64,000 nucleotides of DNA from assembly GCA_020632995.1 (NCBI GenBank), contig JACKEN010000001.1, forward strand, positions 1,830,001-1,894,000, written 5' to 3'. This document shows, one piece after another, positions 41,171 to 49,795 of the stretch (position 1 is the first letter of the stretch; the number at the start of each line of letters is the position of its first letter). This stretch comes from Deltaproteobacteria bacterium. Lineage in GTDB: Bacteria > Myxococcota > Kuafuiibacteriia > Kuafuiibacteriales > Kuafuiibacteriaceae. Made by a program: the position numbers and the translations under genes. The notes under the pieces are model-generated. The model did not search any database and was not told the DNA's origin. It saw only the letters and a program-made list of their open reading frames with translations.

Positions 41171-42317
41171 ATGCAGAGCACCGCCCGCCCCACCCTGGGG
41201 CTCCTCGCGCTGTCGGCGACCCTCGCGCTGAGCGCCGCCGTGGTGAGCGCGCCCCGGCCCGCGCTGGCCCAGTCCGCCCAGGCCAAGGCCGCCTACGACG
41301 AGGGCATCCGCTTCAAGCAGGCCAAGGACCACAAGGCCGCGGCCGGCGCGTTCGAGCGCGCCCTGCAGCTCGACGGGCGCTACGCGGCGGCGTGGACCGA
41401 GCTGGGCAACAGCCGGCTGGCCCTCGGGCAGACCGACTCCGCGATCGAGGCGTTCCAGTCCGCCCTCGCCATCGATCCCAACGATCAGACCGCGCGCTAC
41501 AACGCCGCCTACGCCCTGCGCCAGCAGCGGCGCTACGAGGAGGCGGCGGAGGCCTACCAGCAGTACCTCCAGCGCAGCCCCGACGATCCCGACGCCCACT
41601 ACGGGCTGGCCGAGAGCCTGAAGGCCGCGAACAAGCCCCTGGCCGCGGCGGAGGCGTTCGAGGCCTACGCGCGCACCGAGAAGCGCGCCACCTGGCAGAA
41701 GTGGGTCGCCAAGGCCAAGGCCGAGGCCACCAGCTTGAGGGCCCAGGCCGCGGCGGCCCCCGCACCCACCGCCCCCGCGGTGAGCGTGCCGACCGCGGTC
41801 ACCACCGCCGCGGTGATGAAGCAGCCCCGGCAGCAGGCCCCCGCGCCCACCGCCGCTGCCGCGCCAGCCCCTGCCCCGGTCGCCGCGGCGCCCACGGCCA
41901 CCGCACCGCCGCCGCCGCGCCGACCCCGATGGCCGAGGTCGCGCCCGCGCGCGCCGCCCGCCCTGAGGCCTTCACCGCTGGCCTGAACCAGCTGCGCGCA
42001 GGCAGCTTCGACGACGCCCTGGTGCGGCTCTGGAGGTGGCCCGCCGCGAGTCCGGCGACGATCCCTTCGTGCTCGCCGCCCTGGCCGCCGCCCACCTCGG
42101 GCGCCTCGAGGGCGAGGAGGCCGAGCGCCTCTACCGGCAGGCCCTCGACGTGGCCGAAGCGCCCGCCCAGCCAGGCCTCTACCTGGGCCTCGGGGAGGCG
42201 CTCCGGGTCCAGGGCCGGGTGCCCGACGCCCGCGACGCCCTCCGCAAGGCCGCTGGGCACGCGAACGCCTCGGACCAGGTCGTCCGAATCGCGCAGGAGC
42301 GTCTCGCAACGCTCTGA
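41171..42317 (+). CDS. Secreted TPR protein (two apparent frameshifts)
   Basis: Starts at ATG 41171 with signal peptide ALSAAVVSAPRPALAQS. Four or more TPR units follow (KAAYDEGIRFKQAKDHKAAA, RYAAAWTELGNSRLALGQ, QTARYNAAYALRQQRRYEEA, DAHYGLAESLKAANKP). Then come a Pro/Ala linker and a second TPR block (LNQLRAGSFDDALVRL, VLAALAAAHLGRLEGEEAERLY). The frame slips in the linker near 41908-41920 and again near 42031 (CTCTGG where CTCCTGG would restore frame). The corrected length is about 382 aa. It is a periplasmic scaffold typical of Myxococcota; the partner is unknown. It is 12 bp downstream of the aldolase fusion. Confidence 0.75.
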
Positions 42318-42442
42318 TGCATGGTGCGGCGGAATTACCGCGCACTCCAAGACTACGCGCCCCCGTCCAACCCCCTATACTGGGGGAGATCTCGCGCAGG
42401 ATTTCGGTCTGGCATCGCCCGCGCAATAGCTGCGCGGCGAAA

Positions 42443-42464
42443 CAACCGCGGATTATCGCGGTAA
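42443..42464. promoter_or_regulatory. Palindromic enhancer site, copy 2
   Basis: CAACCGCG, GATTAT, CGCGGTAA, with a perfect ACCGCG/CGCGGT inverted repeat around a 6-bp centre. It matches the site at 26654-26675 in 17 of 22 positions and lies about 76 bp upstream of the predicted start from the sigma54 promoter at 42504. A lone TTACCGCG half-site occurs at 42335. The shared sequence implies one regulator for both loci. Confidence 0.55.
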
Positions 42465-42503
42465 TCTGGCAACAACACCCCAAGACTCCCGAGCCGGACC
42501 GAC

Positions 42504-42519
42504 TGGCACGGACCGTGCT
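42504..42519 (+). promoter_or_regulatory. sigma54 promoter of the pseudokinase gene
   Basis: TGGCACG, GACC, GTGCT. It is identical to the TGGCACG-N4-TTGCW consensus except at one position, with GG and GC exactly 10 bp apart. The predicted start is about 42530, 2 nt before the GTG start codon, so the mRNA would be leaderless or nearly so. Confidence 0.7.
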
Positions 42520-42531
42520 CTACGAGTTTAC

Positions 42532-44493
42532 GTGGCGTCGCCGCCCCAGATCCCCACGCCGGAGACCCGCGTGGGGCGCTACCACCTGCGGGAGAAGATC
42601 GGCCAGACCGCTGCGGCCGACCTGTTCCGCGCGGTGTTGCCGGGCCTCGGCGGCTTCGAGAAGCGGGTGGTGCTGAAGCAGCTCCGCCCCGACCTCCAGA
42701 CCGTGCCCGAGCACGAGGCGCGCTTCGTGGCCCAGGCCAAGCGCGCCGCCGCGGCCCACCACCCCCACCTCGTCCACACCTTCGAGCTCCTGCAGGACCC
42801 GGTCACCCGGTGCATGTTCGCGGTGATGGAGGACGTCGAGGGGCCAAGCCTGGCGGAGCTGCTCGACCGCACCAAGGCGCCGCTGCCGGCGCCGGTCGCG
42901 GTCTGGGTCGCGGCCTCGATCCTGGACGCCCTCGCCCACCTCGACGAGGTGGCGCCGGCCTCCGAGCTCGGCCGCAGCGAGGTGAGCCCCGAGCAGGTGC
43001 GCCTGTCCTGGCGCGGCGACGTGAAGCTCGGGGACTACGGCCTCGCGTCGGAGCCCGACGGCCTCCAGCTGCGGGGTCGGACCGCCTACATGTCCCCCGA
43101 GCACCTGGCCGGTCTGCCCCGGGACAGCCGGAGCGAGGTGTTCTCGGTGGGCGCGGTGCTGTGGGAGATGCTCACCGGCCGGCGCCTCTTCGCCGCCGCC
43201 ACCCTGGGTCGGACCACAGACCTGATCCGCGGCGGCGCCCGTCCGCCGGTGCGGTTCGAGAACCCCGACGTCCCGGAGATCCTGGACCTCGTCCTCACCC
43301 GCGCCCTGCAGCCCCGCGCCGACCGCCGCTACCGCGACGTCGCCCAGTTCCGGGACGACCTGCGCGGCATCCTCACCGCGCTGGTCCCGGCCCGCGGTGA
43401 CACCGACGTCCGCACCTGGCTCGGCCAGGTCGTGACGTTGGCCTGCGCCCCAGCCCCCCAAGATGCTTCGACCCGGGCCGTCCCCCCCACGGCCCGGGTC
43501 GAGGCATCGGTTTCGACCCCCCAAGGCGTCTCGGCCCGGGCCGTCCCCCCCACGGCCCGGGTCGAGGCGGCCCCCAAGATCCCCATGCCCGGGGGCCCCG
43601 CGAACATCGAGACCCACGAGATCGTGCGCTCCGACGGCGCCTGGAAGGTGGTCCCGGTCGGCGGGGCCGAGCGCCTCTGGGTCCGCGGCGGCCGCACCAC
43701 CTGGGGCCCCTTCGCCCTCGGCCCCACCCTCACCCGCCTCGAGCGGGTCCCGGTCGGCGCGCTCGGTCGGGTCGAGCTCTCGGTGGACGGCCGGCGCTGG
43801 GTGCTCCTGTCCCTCATCCTGAAGAGCCTCGGCCTGCGCCTCCTCGGGGAGGACGCCGGGGTGCCGGACGCGTGGCAGGTGGGTCGCCTCCCGGACACGA
43901 GCCTCCCCGCCCTGTTGGGCAAGCTCGAGGCCGCCAAGGCCACCGGCCGGCTGATCGTGGTGCACGAGGGCGCCCACGGCACCGAGCGCCGGGAGATCCT
44001 CGTCTCGGACGGCAAGCTGGTGGCGCTGCACTCCAACGGCACCGCCCTTCGGACCGCGGTGCTGGAGCTCCTCGGCCAGGACGCCGACACCACCAGCGAC
44101 ATCCACGCCGAGCAGCAGCTCACCGACATGTTCGCGTGGACGGCGGGCCGCGCCTACTTCGACGACACCTACACCCCCGAGCGGTCCACCGGCCGGCCCC
44201 TCACCTGGCGGCTCCCGCGGCGGCTGACTCGCGTGCTCCCCGAAGAGCGCCTCGGGCACGCCCTCGCGCCGCACGTGGGTCGGGGCCTGGAGCGGCGCCT
44301 GGGCTTCGCGGATCAGGTGGAGCGCATGGGCCTGCTCGGCTGGGAGCTGACCGCGGCGGAGGCCTTCGGCCACGGCCGCACCCTGGACGCCTCACTGCGG
44401 CAGCTGGGCACCGACGCCCGCGCCCACCACTTCGGCCTCGCCTTCGCGCACACGATGCTCGAGCTGGGCCTGCTCGCGCCCACCGGTAGCTGA
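42532..44493 (+). CDS. Pseudokinase (Hanks fold lacking the catalytic Asp) with DUF4388-like C-terminus
   Basis: A 653-aa protein starting at GTG 42532. The kinase-like N-lobe keeps the ATP-anchoring Lys49 (VVLKQL). The catalytic loop, normally HRDVSPQN, reads RSEVSPEQ (residues about 148-155): the general-base Asp is Glu and the metal-binding Asn is Gln. DFG is DYG. It is probably inactive or very weak and may act as a scaffold. A linker holds a duplicated peptide (TRAVPPTARVEA). The C-terminal third (GKLEAAKATGRLIVVHEGAHG, then GKLVALHSNGTALRTAVLELL) resembles the DUF4388/PATAN-type domain common in myxobacteria. It has its own sigma54 promoter and enhancer, and a strong hairpin after the stop. 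Confidence 0.85.
   Translation: MASPPQIPTPETRVGRYHLREKIGQTAAADLFRAVLPGLGGFEKRVVLKQLRPDLQTVPEHEARFVAQAKRAAAAHHPHLVHTFELLQDPVTRCMFAVMEDVEGPSLAELLDRTKAPLPAPVAVWVAASILDALAHLDEVAPASELGRSEVSPEQVRLSWRGDVKLGDYGLASEPDGLQLRGRTAYMSPEHLAGLPRDSRSEVFSVGAVLWEMLTGRRLFAAATLGRTTDLIRGGARPPVRFENPDVPEILDLVLTRALQPRADRRYRDVAQFRDDLRGILTALVPARGDTDVRTWLGQVVTLACAPAPQDASTRAVPPTARVEASVSTPQGVSARAVPPTARVEAAPKIPMPGGPANIETHEIVRSDGAWKVVPVGGAERLWVRGGRTTWGPFALGPTLTRLERVPVGALGRVELSVDGRRWVLLSLILKSLGLRLLGEDAGVPDAWQVGRLPDTSLPALLGKLEAAKATGRLIVVHEGAHGTERREILVSDGKLVALHSNGTALRTAVLELLGQDADTTSDIHAEQQLTDMFAWTAGRAYFDDTYTPERSTGRPLTWRLPRRLTRVLPEERLGHALAPHVGRGLERRLGFADQVERMGLLGWELTAAEAFGHGRTLDASLRQLGTDARAHHFGLAFAHTMLELGLLAPTGS
43469..43564 (+). 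repeat. Two GC-rich hairpins with C7 loops, duplicated within the pseudokinase gene
   Basis: The first arm pair, CGACCCGGGCCGT (43469-43481) and its exact complement (43489-43501), encloses seven C (43482-43488). A second copy (43532-43564) has the same arms with one G-U pair and again a C7 loop. They encode the repeated Pro/Ala linker of the pseudokinase. Shape and loop resemble those of the predicted small RNA at 26349-26555. Confidence 0.7.
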
Positions 44494-44524
44494 GCAACTC
44501 GCTGACGCGCTCGAATGCGTCTTC

Positions 44525-44555
44525 GCGGGAGCCTCGATGACCTCGAGGCTCCCGC
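44525..44555 (+). terminator. Hairpin terminator after the pseudokinase gene
   Basis: A perfect 13-bp stem GCGGGAGCCTCGA / TCGAGGCTCCCGC with a 5-nt loop, beginning 32 bp after the stop codon. No T-run follows, so it is a hairpin-only terminator or an mRNA-stabilising structure. It lies between convergent genes and could act in both directions. Confidence 0.55.
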
Positions 44556-44579
44556 TCCCCCAGCCCCAGTCCGGTGGAA

Positions 44580-44620
44580 CTGTGATCCCTCGCCAAATCC
44601 GGCCTTCGAGTATGCGCTGC
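44580..44620 (+). repeat. Short copy of the MITE-like element
   Basis: GTGATCCCTCGCCAAATCCG followed closely by CGAGTATGCGC matches two blocks of the element at 13150-13306, with the part between them deleted. It is followed by CGCGCCAAGACGCCAAGGAG, a type of short repeat seen in intergenic DNA of several bacteria. Confidence 0.5.
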
Positions 44621-44710
44621 GAGCCTGCCGCCAGTGAGAAGCTCCGATTGCGGCCTCCGCGCTCCCAGAAAAGGTCGCGCCAAGACGCCAAGGAGGGGCC
44701 AGGCCGACCC

Positions 44711-44755
44711 TGGGCAAGCGGAGCGGGCGAAGCCCGGCGAAGAGGGGTGGGTTCC
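44711..44755 (+). repeat. Structured dispersed repeat, copy B (short)
   Basis: GCAAGCGGAGCGGGCGAAGC followed by CCGGCGAAGAGGGGTGGG repeats the central part of the elements at 8298-8367 and 47680-47750. It lies in the 272-bp gap between the convergent pseudokinase and prkA genes, just beyond the prkA stop. Confidence 0.65.
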
Positions 44756-44765
44756 AGGGACTAAC

Positions 44766-46814
44766 TTAGCTCTGCTTGGCGTCGCCGCGGGCGAAGATGG
44801 ACGCGACGTAGTTGAGGACGTCGGTGGCCGACTCCTCGTTGTAACCGAAGTTGCGGATCATCCGCTCCTTCACCACGTCGATCTTCTTCTGGGTCTCGCG
44901 GTCCACCACGTTGGAGATGAGGCTGGACAGCTTGATGGTGTCCTTCTGGTCCTCGAAGAGCTTGGCCTCGAGCGCCTTGTGGAGCCGCTCGTTGGTCCGG
45001 TAGTCGAAGACCTTCCCCTCGATCGCCAGGGCGCCGATGTAGTTCATGATCTCCCGGCGGAAGTCGTCCTTCCGGCTCTCCGGGATGTCGATCTTCTCCT
45101 CGATCGACCGCATCAAGCGCTCATCCGGCTCCTCGTCCTGGCCGGTGTACTTGTTCTTCACCTTCTCGCGCTGGGTGTAGGCCTTCACGTTGTCGATGTA
45201 GTTGGCGCAGAGCTTCTGCACCGCCTCCTCGTCGGCCGAGATGGCGCGCTGGACCTCGTTCTTCACGATGTCCTCGTACTCCTGCTTCACCACCGCCACG
45301 GCCTCCCGGAACTTCTTCCGGTCGTCCTCGTTGTTGATGAGGGAGTGGCTCCGCAGGCCCGCCTCCAGCTCGTTCAGGAGCAGGAACGGGTTCAGGTGCC
45401 CCTCGGACTTCTCGCTCACCAGCGCGTTCGAGATCTTGTCCTGCACGTAGCGGGGCGAGATGCCGTCCATGCCCTCGCGCACCGCCTCCTTGCGGAGCTC
45501 CTTGACGTTGTCCTCGGTGTACCCCGGCAGGCTCTTGCCGTTGTAGAGCTTCATCTTCTGGATGATGCTGAGGTTGTGCTTCTTCGGCTCCTCGAGCCGG
45601 GTGAGCACCGCCCACATCGCGGCCACCTCGAGGGTGTGGGGCGCGATGTGCTTCTTGATGCGCTTCGGGTTGTAGTCCTTGACGTAGATCTTGATCTCTT
45701 CGTCGAGCCTCGTGATGTACGGGATGTCGATCTTCACCGTACGGTCGCGGAGGGCCTCCATGAACTCGTTGTTCAGGAGCTTGTTGTACTCCGCCTCGTT
45801 GGTGTGCCCGATGATCACCTCGTCGATGTCGGTCTGGGCGAACTTCTTCGGCTTGATCTTGTGCTCCTGCGACGCCGACAGGAGGTCGTAGAGGAACGCA
45901 ACATCGAGCTTCAGCACCTCGATGAACTCGATGATGCCGCGGTTCGCGATGTTGAACTCGCCGTCGAAGTTGAAGGCGCGCGGATCCGAGTCCGAGCCGA
46001 ACTCCGCGATCTTGCGGTAGTTGATGTCGCCCGACAGCTCGGTGGAGTCCTGGTTCTTCTCGTCCTTCGGCTGGAAGGTGCCGATGCCCACGCGGTCCTT
46101 CTCGCTCAGGATCAGGCGCTTCACCGCGACGTGCTTCATCACCTTGGACCAGTCGCCGCCGTAGTGGGCCATCAGCTCCTTGTAGATGTAGCGGGACGCC
46201 GGGTCCGGCTCACCCGAGAGCTGGATGGGGTACTTGAAGTTCTCGTACAACCCCAGCTCGCGGAACACCTTGGGCCGCCACGCCTCGGGGATCAGCTTCA
46301 GCGGATCCTCGTGCATCGGGCTCGGGAACACGTTGGCCCCCGCGACGTGCTTGAGCTCGTCGGGCAGGCGCCACTCGAAGGTGTAGACCGCGCCCTCGGG
46401 GGTGCGGCTGTAGCGCTCGAGGCCCCGCTTCAGGATGCGCGCGATGGTGGACTTCGCCGAGCCCACCGGCCCGTGCAACAGGAGCACGCGCTTCTCGGTG
46501 CCGTAGCCCTGGGCGGCCGACTTGAAGACGTTCACGAGCCGCATCAGCGCGATGTCGAGGCCGTACACCGCGTCGGCGTGGCCGTTGGCCTCGTCGGCGA
46601 AGAACGGGTAGCGCACCAGGCGCTTCCTGCTGTCGATGTACTCCTCGCGCCCGTGGGACTCGATCATGTCGTAGACCCGCTGGAACGCCGAGCGGATCAC
46701 CCCGGGGTTGCGTCGCACGACGTCGAGGTACTCGTCGAAGGACCCCTCCCAGTGCAGCTCCTTGTACTCGTCCAGATCCTGAAGCTTGGCGATGTCCGCC
46801 ACGGTGACTGCCAT
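44766..46814 (-). CDS. prkA: PrkA serine protein kinase / AAA+ ATPase
   Basis: A 682-aa protein starting at ATG 46814 (the ATG at 46835 is upstream of the conserved part). An N-terminal AAA+ domain has Walker A GPVGSAKST (115-123). FNFDGEFNIANRGIIEFIEVLKLD and IIGHTNEAEYNKL are highly conserved in the PrkA family, as is the C-terminal kinase-like domain (ENVKELRKEA-type region, DISPRYVQDKISNAL-like). PrkA proteins occur with YeaH/SpoVR-type genes and act in starvation and sporulation responses; B. subtilis PrkA affects sporulation and E. coli YeaG affects nitrogen-starvation adaptation. Those partner genes are not adjacent here. It is the last gene of a minus-strand run. Confidence 0.94.
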   Translation of the reverse strand: MAVTVADIAKLQDLDEYKELHWEGSFDEYLDVVRRNPGVIRSAFQRVYDMIESHGREEYIDSRKRLVRYPFFADEANGHADAVYGLDIALMRLVNVFKSAAQGYGTEKRVLLLHGPVGSAKSTIARILKRGLERYSRTPEGAVYTFEWRLPDELKHVAGANVFPSPMHEDPLKLIPEAWRPKVFRELGLYENFKYPIQLSGEPDPASRYIYKELMAHYGGDWSKVMKHVAVKRLILSEKDRVGIGTFQPKDEKNQDSTELSGDINYRKIAEFGSDSDPRAFNFDGEFNIANRGIIEFIEVLKLDVAFLYDLLSASQEHKIKPKKFAQTDIDEVIIGHTNEAEYNKLLNNEFMEALRDRTVKIDIPYITRLDEEIKIYVKDYNPKRIKKHIAPHTLEVAAMWAVLTRLEEPKKHNLSIIQKMKLYNGKSLPGYTEDNVKELRKEAVREGMDGISPRYVQDKISNALVSEKSEGHLNPFLLLNELEAGLRSHSLINNEDDRKKFREAVAVVKQEYEDIVKNEVQRAISADEEAVQKLCANYIDNVKAYTQREKVKNKYTGQDEEPDERLMRSIEEKIDIPESRKDDFRREIMNYIGALAIEGKVFDYRTNERLHKALEAKLFEDQKDTIKLSSLISNVVDRETQKKIDVVKERMIRNFGYNEESATDVLNYVASIFARGDAKQS

Positions 46815-46857
46815 GATTCGCGACGCTACCCCCATCGCGGCTTTGGCGGAACACCCC

Positions 46858-47661
46858 TCAGTAGCTGGCCAGGCTCCCCGCCCTCCGCGCCCGCCCCACT
46901 GCGAAACGGAACCACGCGAGCGAGAGGGGGATGCCCACCCCGGCGAAGGCGGCCAGGAACACCAGGGAGCCCGAGAAGGCCGACACGTCGGCCCCGGTGA
47001 GCAGGGCCAGGCGCATGGCTTTCAAGGTGTGCGTCATGGGCAGCAGATCGGCCAGGCGTTGCACCCCGGCCGGGAAGATCTCCTTGGGGTAGAGGATGCC
47101 CGACAGGAGCCAGGAGAGCCCGGCGATCGCGCCCGTCACCGGGTCGCCCTGCTTGAACCACACGATGAAGCCGGCCGAGAACACACCCAGGGCCAAGGTC
47201 GCGGCCACCGTCAGCCCCAGCACCAGCGCGGCCCCCGGCCAGGCCTCCCAGTGCAGGCGCTGGTGCTCGAGGAGCAGGCTCCCGAAGCCGAGGAAGAGCG
47301 CGGCCCGGGCGGTGGTGAAGGCCAGGGTGTATAGGGCTGAGCCAGCCACCACCGCCCCCACCGGGGTGCGGGTGGCCAGCATCGCCTCCAGGGTGCCGGT
47401 CATCTGGGCCTGGCGCACCGCCTGGGCGAACATCCTGAGCGCCGCGTCGAGGTAGCTGGAGAACGCGATCCCGATGAGGACGAAGCCGAAGTAGCGCCCG
47501 CCGTAGCCCTCCAGGGACCGGATCCCCCCCTCGACCTGCCGGAGCATGAAGGAGAGGAAGAAGAAGGTGATCGAGACCGACAGGACGCTCGCGATCTGAA
47601 AGAAGAACTGCAGCCGGTAGCTGACCGCCACCTTGGCGTCCCGGCGCAGGAACTCGTACAT
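46858..47661 (-). CDS. ABC-2 type exporter, membrane subunit
   Basis: A 267-aa protein starting at ATG 47661 (MYEFLRRDAKVAVSYRLQ); the open frame further upstream contains the dispersed repeat and is not coding. Six hydrophobic segments are visible, including LQFFFQIASVLSVSITFFFL, YFGFVLIGIAFSSYLDAAL, GAALVLGLTVAATLALGVF and FLAAFAGVGIPLSLAWF. The conserved motif IAGLSWLLSGILYPKEIFP is typical of ABC-2 permeases near the fifth span. It pairs with the ATPase gene upstream. The substrate is unknown; such pairs export polysaccharides, lipids or drugs. Confidence 0.85.
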   Translation of the reverse strand: MYEFLRRDAKVAVSYRLQFFFQIASVLSVSITFFFLSFMLRQVEGGIRSLEGYGGRYFGFVLIGIAFSSYLDAALRMFAQAVRQAQMTGTLEAMLATRTPVGAVVAGSALYTLAFTTARAALFLGFGSLLLEHQRLHWEAWPGAALVLGLTVAATLALGVFSAGFIVWFKQGDPVTGAIAGLSWLLSGILYPKEIFPAGVQRLADLLPMTHTLKAMRLALLTGADVSAFSGSLVFLAAFAGVGIPLSLAWFRFAVGRARRAGSLASY

Positions 47662-47679
47662 CAAGCGGAGGAACTCATG

Positions 47680-47750
47680 GGGTCCCGGGCCGGCAGAGCC
47701 GTCCCACCCCTCTCCGCCGGGCTTCGCCCGGCTGCGCGCTCCGCTTGCGA
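47680..47750 (-). repeat. Structured dispersed repeat, copy C
   Basis: Read on the minus strand: CGCAAGCGGAGCGCGCAG, then CCGGGCGAAGCCCGG (a perfect 6-bp stem with a GAA loop), then GAGAGGGGTGGGACGGCTCT and GCCGGCCCGGGACCC. This is the most complete of the three copies. It sits in the 173-bp gap between the ATPase and permease genes, inside a probable operon, where its hairpins could affect mRNA processing. Confidence 0.75.
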
Positions 47751-47834
47751 ATTCAACGGAGACCCCTTCGGGGCCTCCTATAGCCCTCGCTGCGAATCGG
47801 CCCGGCATGCCGGGCCGCTCTCGCTCATGGTATT

Positions 47835-48647
47835 TCACCGCGCCTCCTGCAGGATGGCGGACAGCGCGCCCTCCTCGGCCTCCGCCTCCGCCCGGAACAC
47901 CGCCCGGACCTCGGCCTCCACCGCGTCGAAGGGCCCCTCGCAAGCCACCTTGCCGCCGCTCAGGAGCACCACGCGGTCCGCGATCGCCCGCGCCTCGGCG
48001 AGGTCGTGGGTGGCGAAGAGGACCGCCCTCCCCTGGCGCTCCACGATCAGCTCGCGCACCAGCCGCCGCACCTGCTCGGCCCGGCCCGGATCGAGGGCCC
48101 GGGTCACCTCGTCGAACACCAGCACCGGCGGATCCGCGAGCAGCCCCCGGGCCAGGGCCACCCGCTGCTTCTGCCCCGCCGACAGGGCGTTGAAGCGCCG
48201 ATCGAGGAGCTCGCCCAGGCCGAGGAGCCGCGCGGTGTACTCGACCCGGGCCGCCGCCTCGGCCCCGAAGAGCCCCTCGAGGCCGGCGAAGAAGCGCAGG
48301 TTGTCGCGCACCGTGAGGCGCCAGAAGAAGCTCCGCTCGTCGGTGAGCACGTAGCCGACCCGCGCCCGGCCCAGCTCGGGATCCCGGGCCACGTCGGCCC
48401 CGTGCACCCGGGCCTCACCCGCGTCCGCGCTCACCAGGCCGGCCAGGATCTTGAGGAGGGTGGTCTTGCCCGCCCCGTTGGGCCCCAACAGGGCCACCAG
48501 CTCGCCCGGGGCCACCGCGAGGTCCACCCCGGCCAGGGCCTCCTGGTGCCGGCGCGGGCGCCACGGCTTCAGCCACTCCCGCCCCCGGCGCGGGAGCCGG
48601 TATCGCTTGCCGAGACCCCGTAGCTCCACCGCCCAAGCGGCGCTCAC
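47835..48647 (-). CDS. ABC transporter ATP-binding protein
   Basis: A 270-aa ATPase. The start is the GTG at 48647, overlapping the mltG stop by 4 bp (GTGA). Walker A is GPNGAGKTT (about residue 55), followed by the Q-loop region, the ABC signature LSAGQKQRVALARG and Walker B VLVFDEVTRALD, with the switch His in FATHDLAEA. Asp-Glu-Val after Walker B is usual for exporters of the DrrA/CcmA group. It pairs with the permease 173 bp downstream. Confidence 0.93.
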   Translation of the reverse strand: MSAAWAVELRGLGKRYRLPRRGREWLKPWRPRRHQEALAGVDLAVAPGELVALLGPNGAGKTTLLKILAGLVSADAGEARVHGADVARDPELGRARVGYVLTDERSFFWRLTVRDNLRFFAGLEGLFGAEAAARVEYTARLLGLGELLDRRFNALSAGQKQRVALARGLLADPPVLVFDEVTRALDPGRAEQVRRLVRELIVERQGRAVLFATHDLAEARAIADRVVLLSGGKVACEGPFDAVEAEVRAVFRAEAEAEEGALSAILQEAR

Positions 48648-49750
48648 AGCGACTCCTCTTCCTCCAGGTCGCTGGGCGGCTGCGGAGTCAGCGGCTTGCC
48701 GGGCTCCACCAGCGGCTCGGGTGCGGGCCGCTCCTCGGGCTGCAGCAGCACCGGCTCGGGGAGCGGCGGGGGCGGCGGCAGGGTCGGCGGCAGCCCCTCC
48801 TTCGCGCGCTTGGCGGCGCGGAAGCACTCCAGATCCGGGCAGTAGACGTGCGAGCCATCCTCCTGCCGCACCAGGTAGAGCACGTCGGTGCTCACCGGGT
48901 GCAAGGCAGCCTTCAGAGCGTCGGGGCCCGGGCTGCAGATCGGGGTGGGCGGCAGGCCGGGCCGGTCGGTGCGGTACGGGTTCTCTTTCGGGTCGAAGCC
49001 GAGCCGGGTCCCGTAGGCCGCGGCGGTCGGGTGCTCGAGCGGGATCTTCTTCGCCAGCCGGTTGTAGAGGAGCGCCGCGTAGATCCGCCGCTCCCGCATG
49101 CGCACCGGCCCCTGCTCGACCAACGAGGCCACCCGCAGCACGTCGTACTCCGGGCGCTCCGAGGGGCCGTTCTTGTCCATGAACGCCCGGAAGCGCTCCA
49201 CCACCACCTCCAGCACGTCCTGCGGGCTCATGCCCCGGGGCAGGGTGTAGGCGTCGGGGAACATGAAGCCCTCGAGGCTCGTGGCGCTGAGCCCCAGGGC
49301 CTCGACCACCTTCGGATCCCGCACCATCCCGGACACGACCTGGGCGTCGACCAGCCGCTCCGCCGCGAGCACGCGCACCGCGTCCTCGAGCGACCCGCCG
49401 CCGGGGAGCACCACCGTGTACTTCAGCACCTCTCCCCCCGCGACCCGGCCCAGCTGGGAGAGCGGGCTCATCCCCGAGTTCAGGCTGTACTCACCCGGGA
49501 CGAGCACGGTGGGGGTGCGCAGGCGCTCCGCGTAGAGGTCCATCCACCCCCCGTCGCGCAAGAGGCCTTGCTCTTCGAGCTCGCCGAGGAGCGTCGCCAC
49601 CGAGGTGCCGGGGGCCACCGTCACCACCCGCTCCACCACCGGACCGGGCACGCCCTCGAGGAGGTTCCGCTCCAGGTGGTCCACCACCACGAGGTAGATG
49701 CCCAGGGCGGCCAGCACCAGGGTCGAGACGATCAGGATTGCGATGCGCAT
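48644..49750 (-). CDS. mltG: Endolytic murein transglycosylase MltG-like protein
   Basis: Cleaves nascent peptidoglycan strands and sets glycan length. The 368-aa protein has an N-terminal membrane helix (IAILIVSTLVLAALGIYLVVV), a LysM-like region (TVAPGTSVATLLGELEEQGL) and the YceG catalytic domain. Family landmarks are EGFMFPDAYTLPRG, ASLVEQ, which holds the catalytic Glu (family ASIVEKE), LEHPTAAAYG and RTDRPGLPPTPICSPG. The usual second Glu of the VEKE loop is Gly here. A Pro/Glu-rich C-terminal tail is non-standard. ATG 49750 is the start; the sigma factor gene ends 45 bp upstream. Confidence 0.88.
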   Translation of the reverse strand: MRIAILIVSTLVLAALGIYLVVVDHLERNLLEGVPGPVVERVVTVAPGTSVATLLGELEEQGLLRDGGWMDLYAERLRTPTVLVPGEYSLNSGMSPLSQLGRVAGGEVLKYTVVLPGGGSLEDAVRVLAAERLVDAQVVSGMVRDPKVVEALGLSATSLEGFMFPDAYTLPRGMSPQDVLEVVVERFRAFMDKNGPSERPEYDVLRVASLVEQGPVRMRERRIYAALLYNRLAKKIPLEHPTAAAYGTRLGFDPKENPYRTDRPGLPPTPICSPGPDALKAALHPVSTDVLYLVRQEDGSHVYCPDLECFRAAKRAKEGLPPTLPPPPPLPEPVLLQPEERPAPEPLVEPGKPLTPQPPSDLEEEESL

Positions 49751-49795
49751 GGCGGCAGGGGCTGGCGCGGATCCTTCAAGACCACGGGCGGCAGG

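Noticed and set aside
42410..42425. A further weak sigma54-like site (TGGCATC...GCGCA) upstream of the pseudokinase gene
   Set aside because: It has four mismatches to consensus and lies on the wrong side of the palindrome; the site at 42504-42519 is much better.
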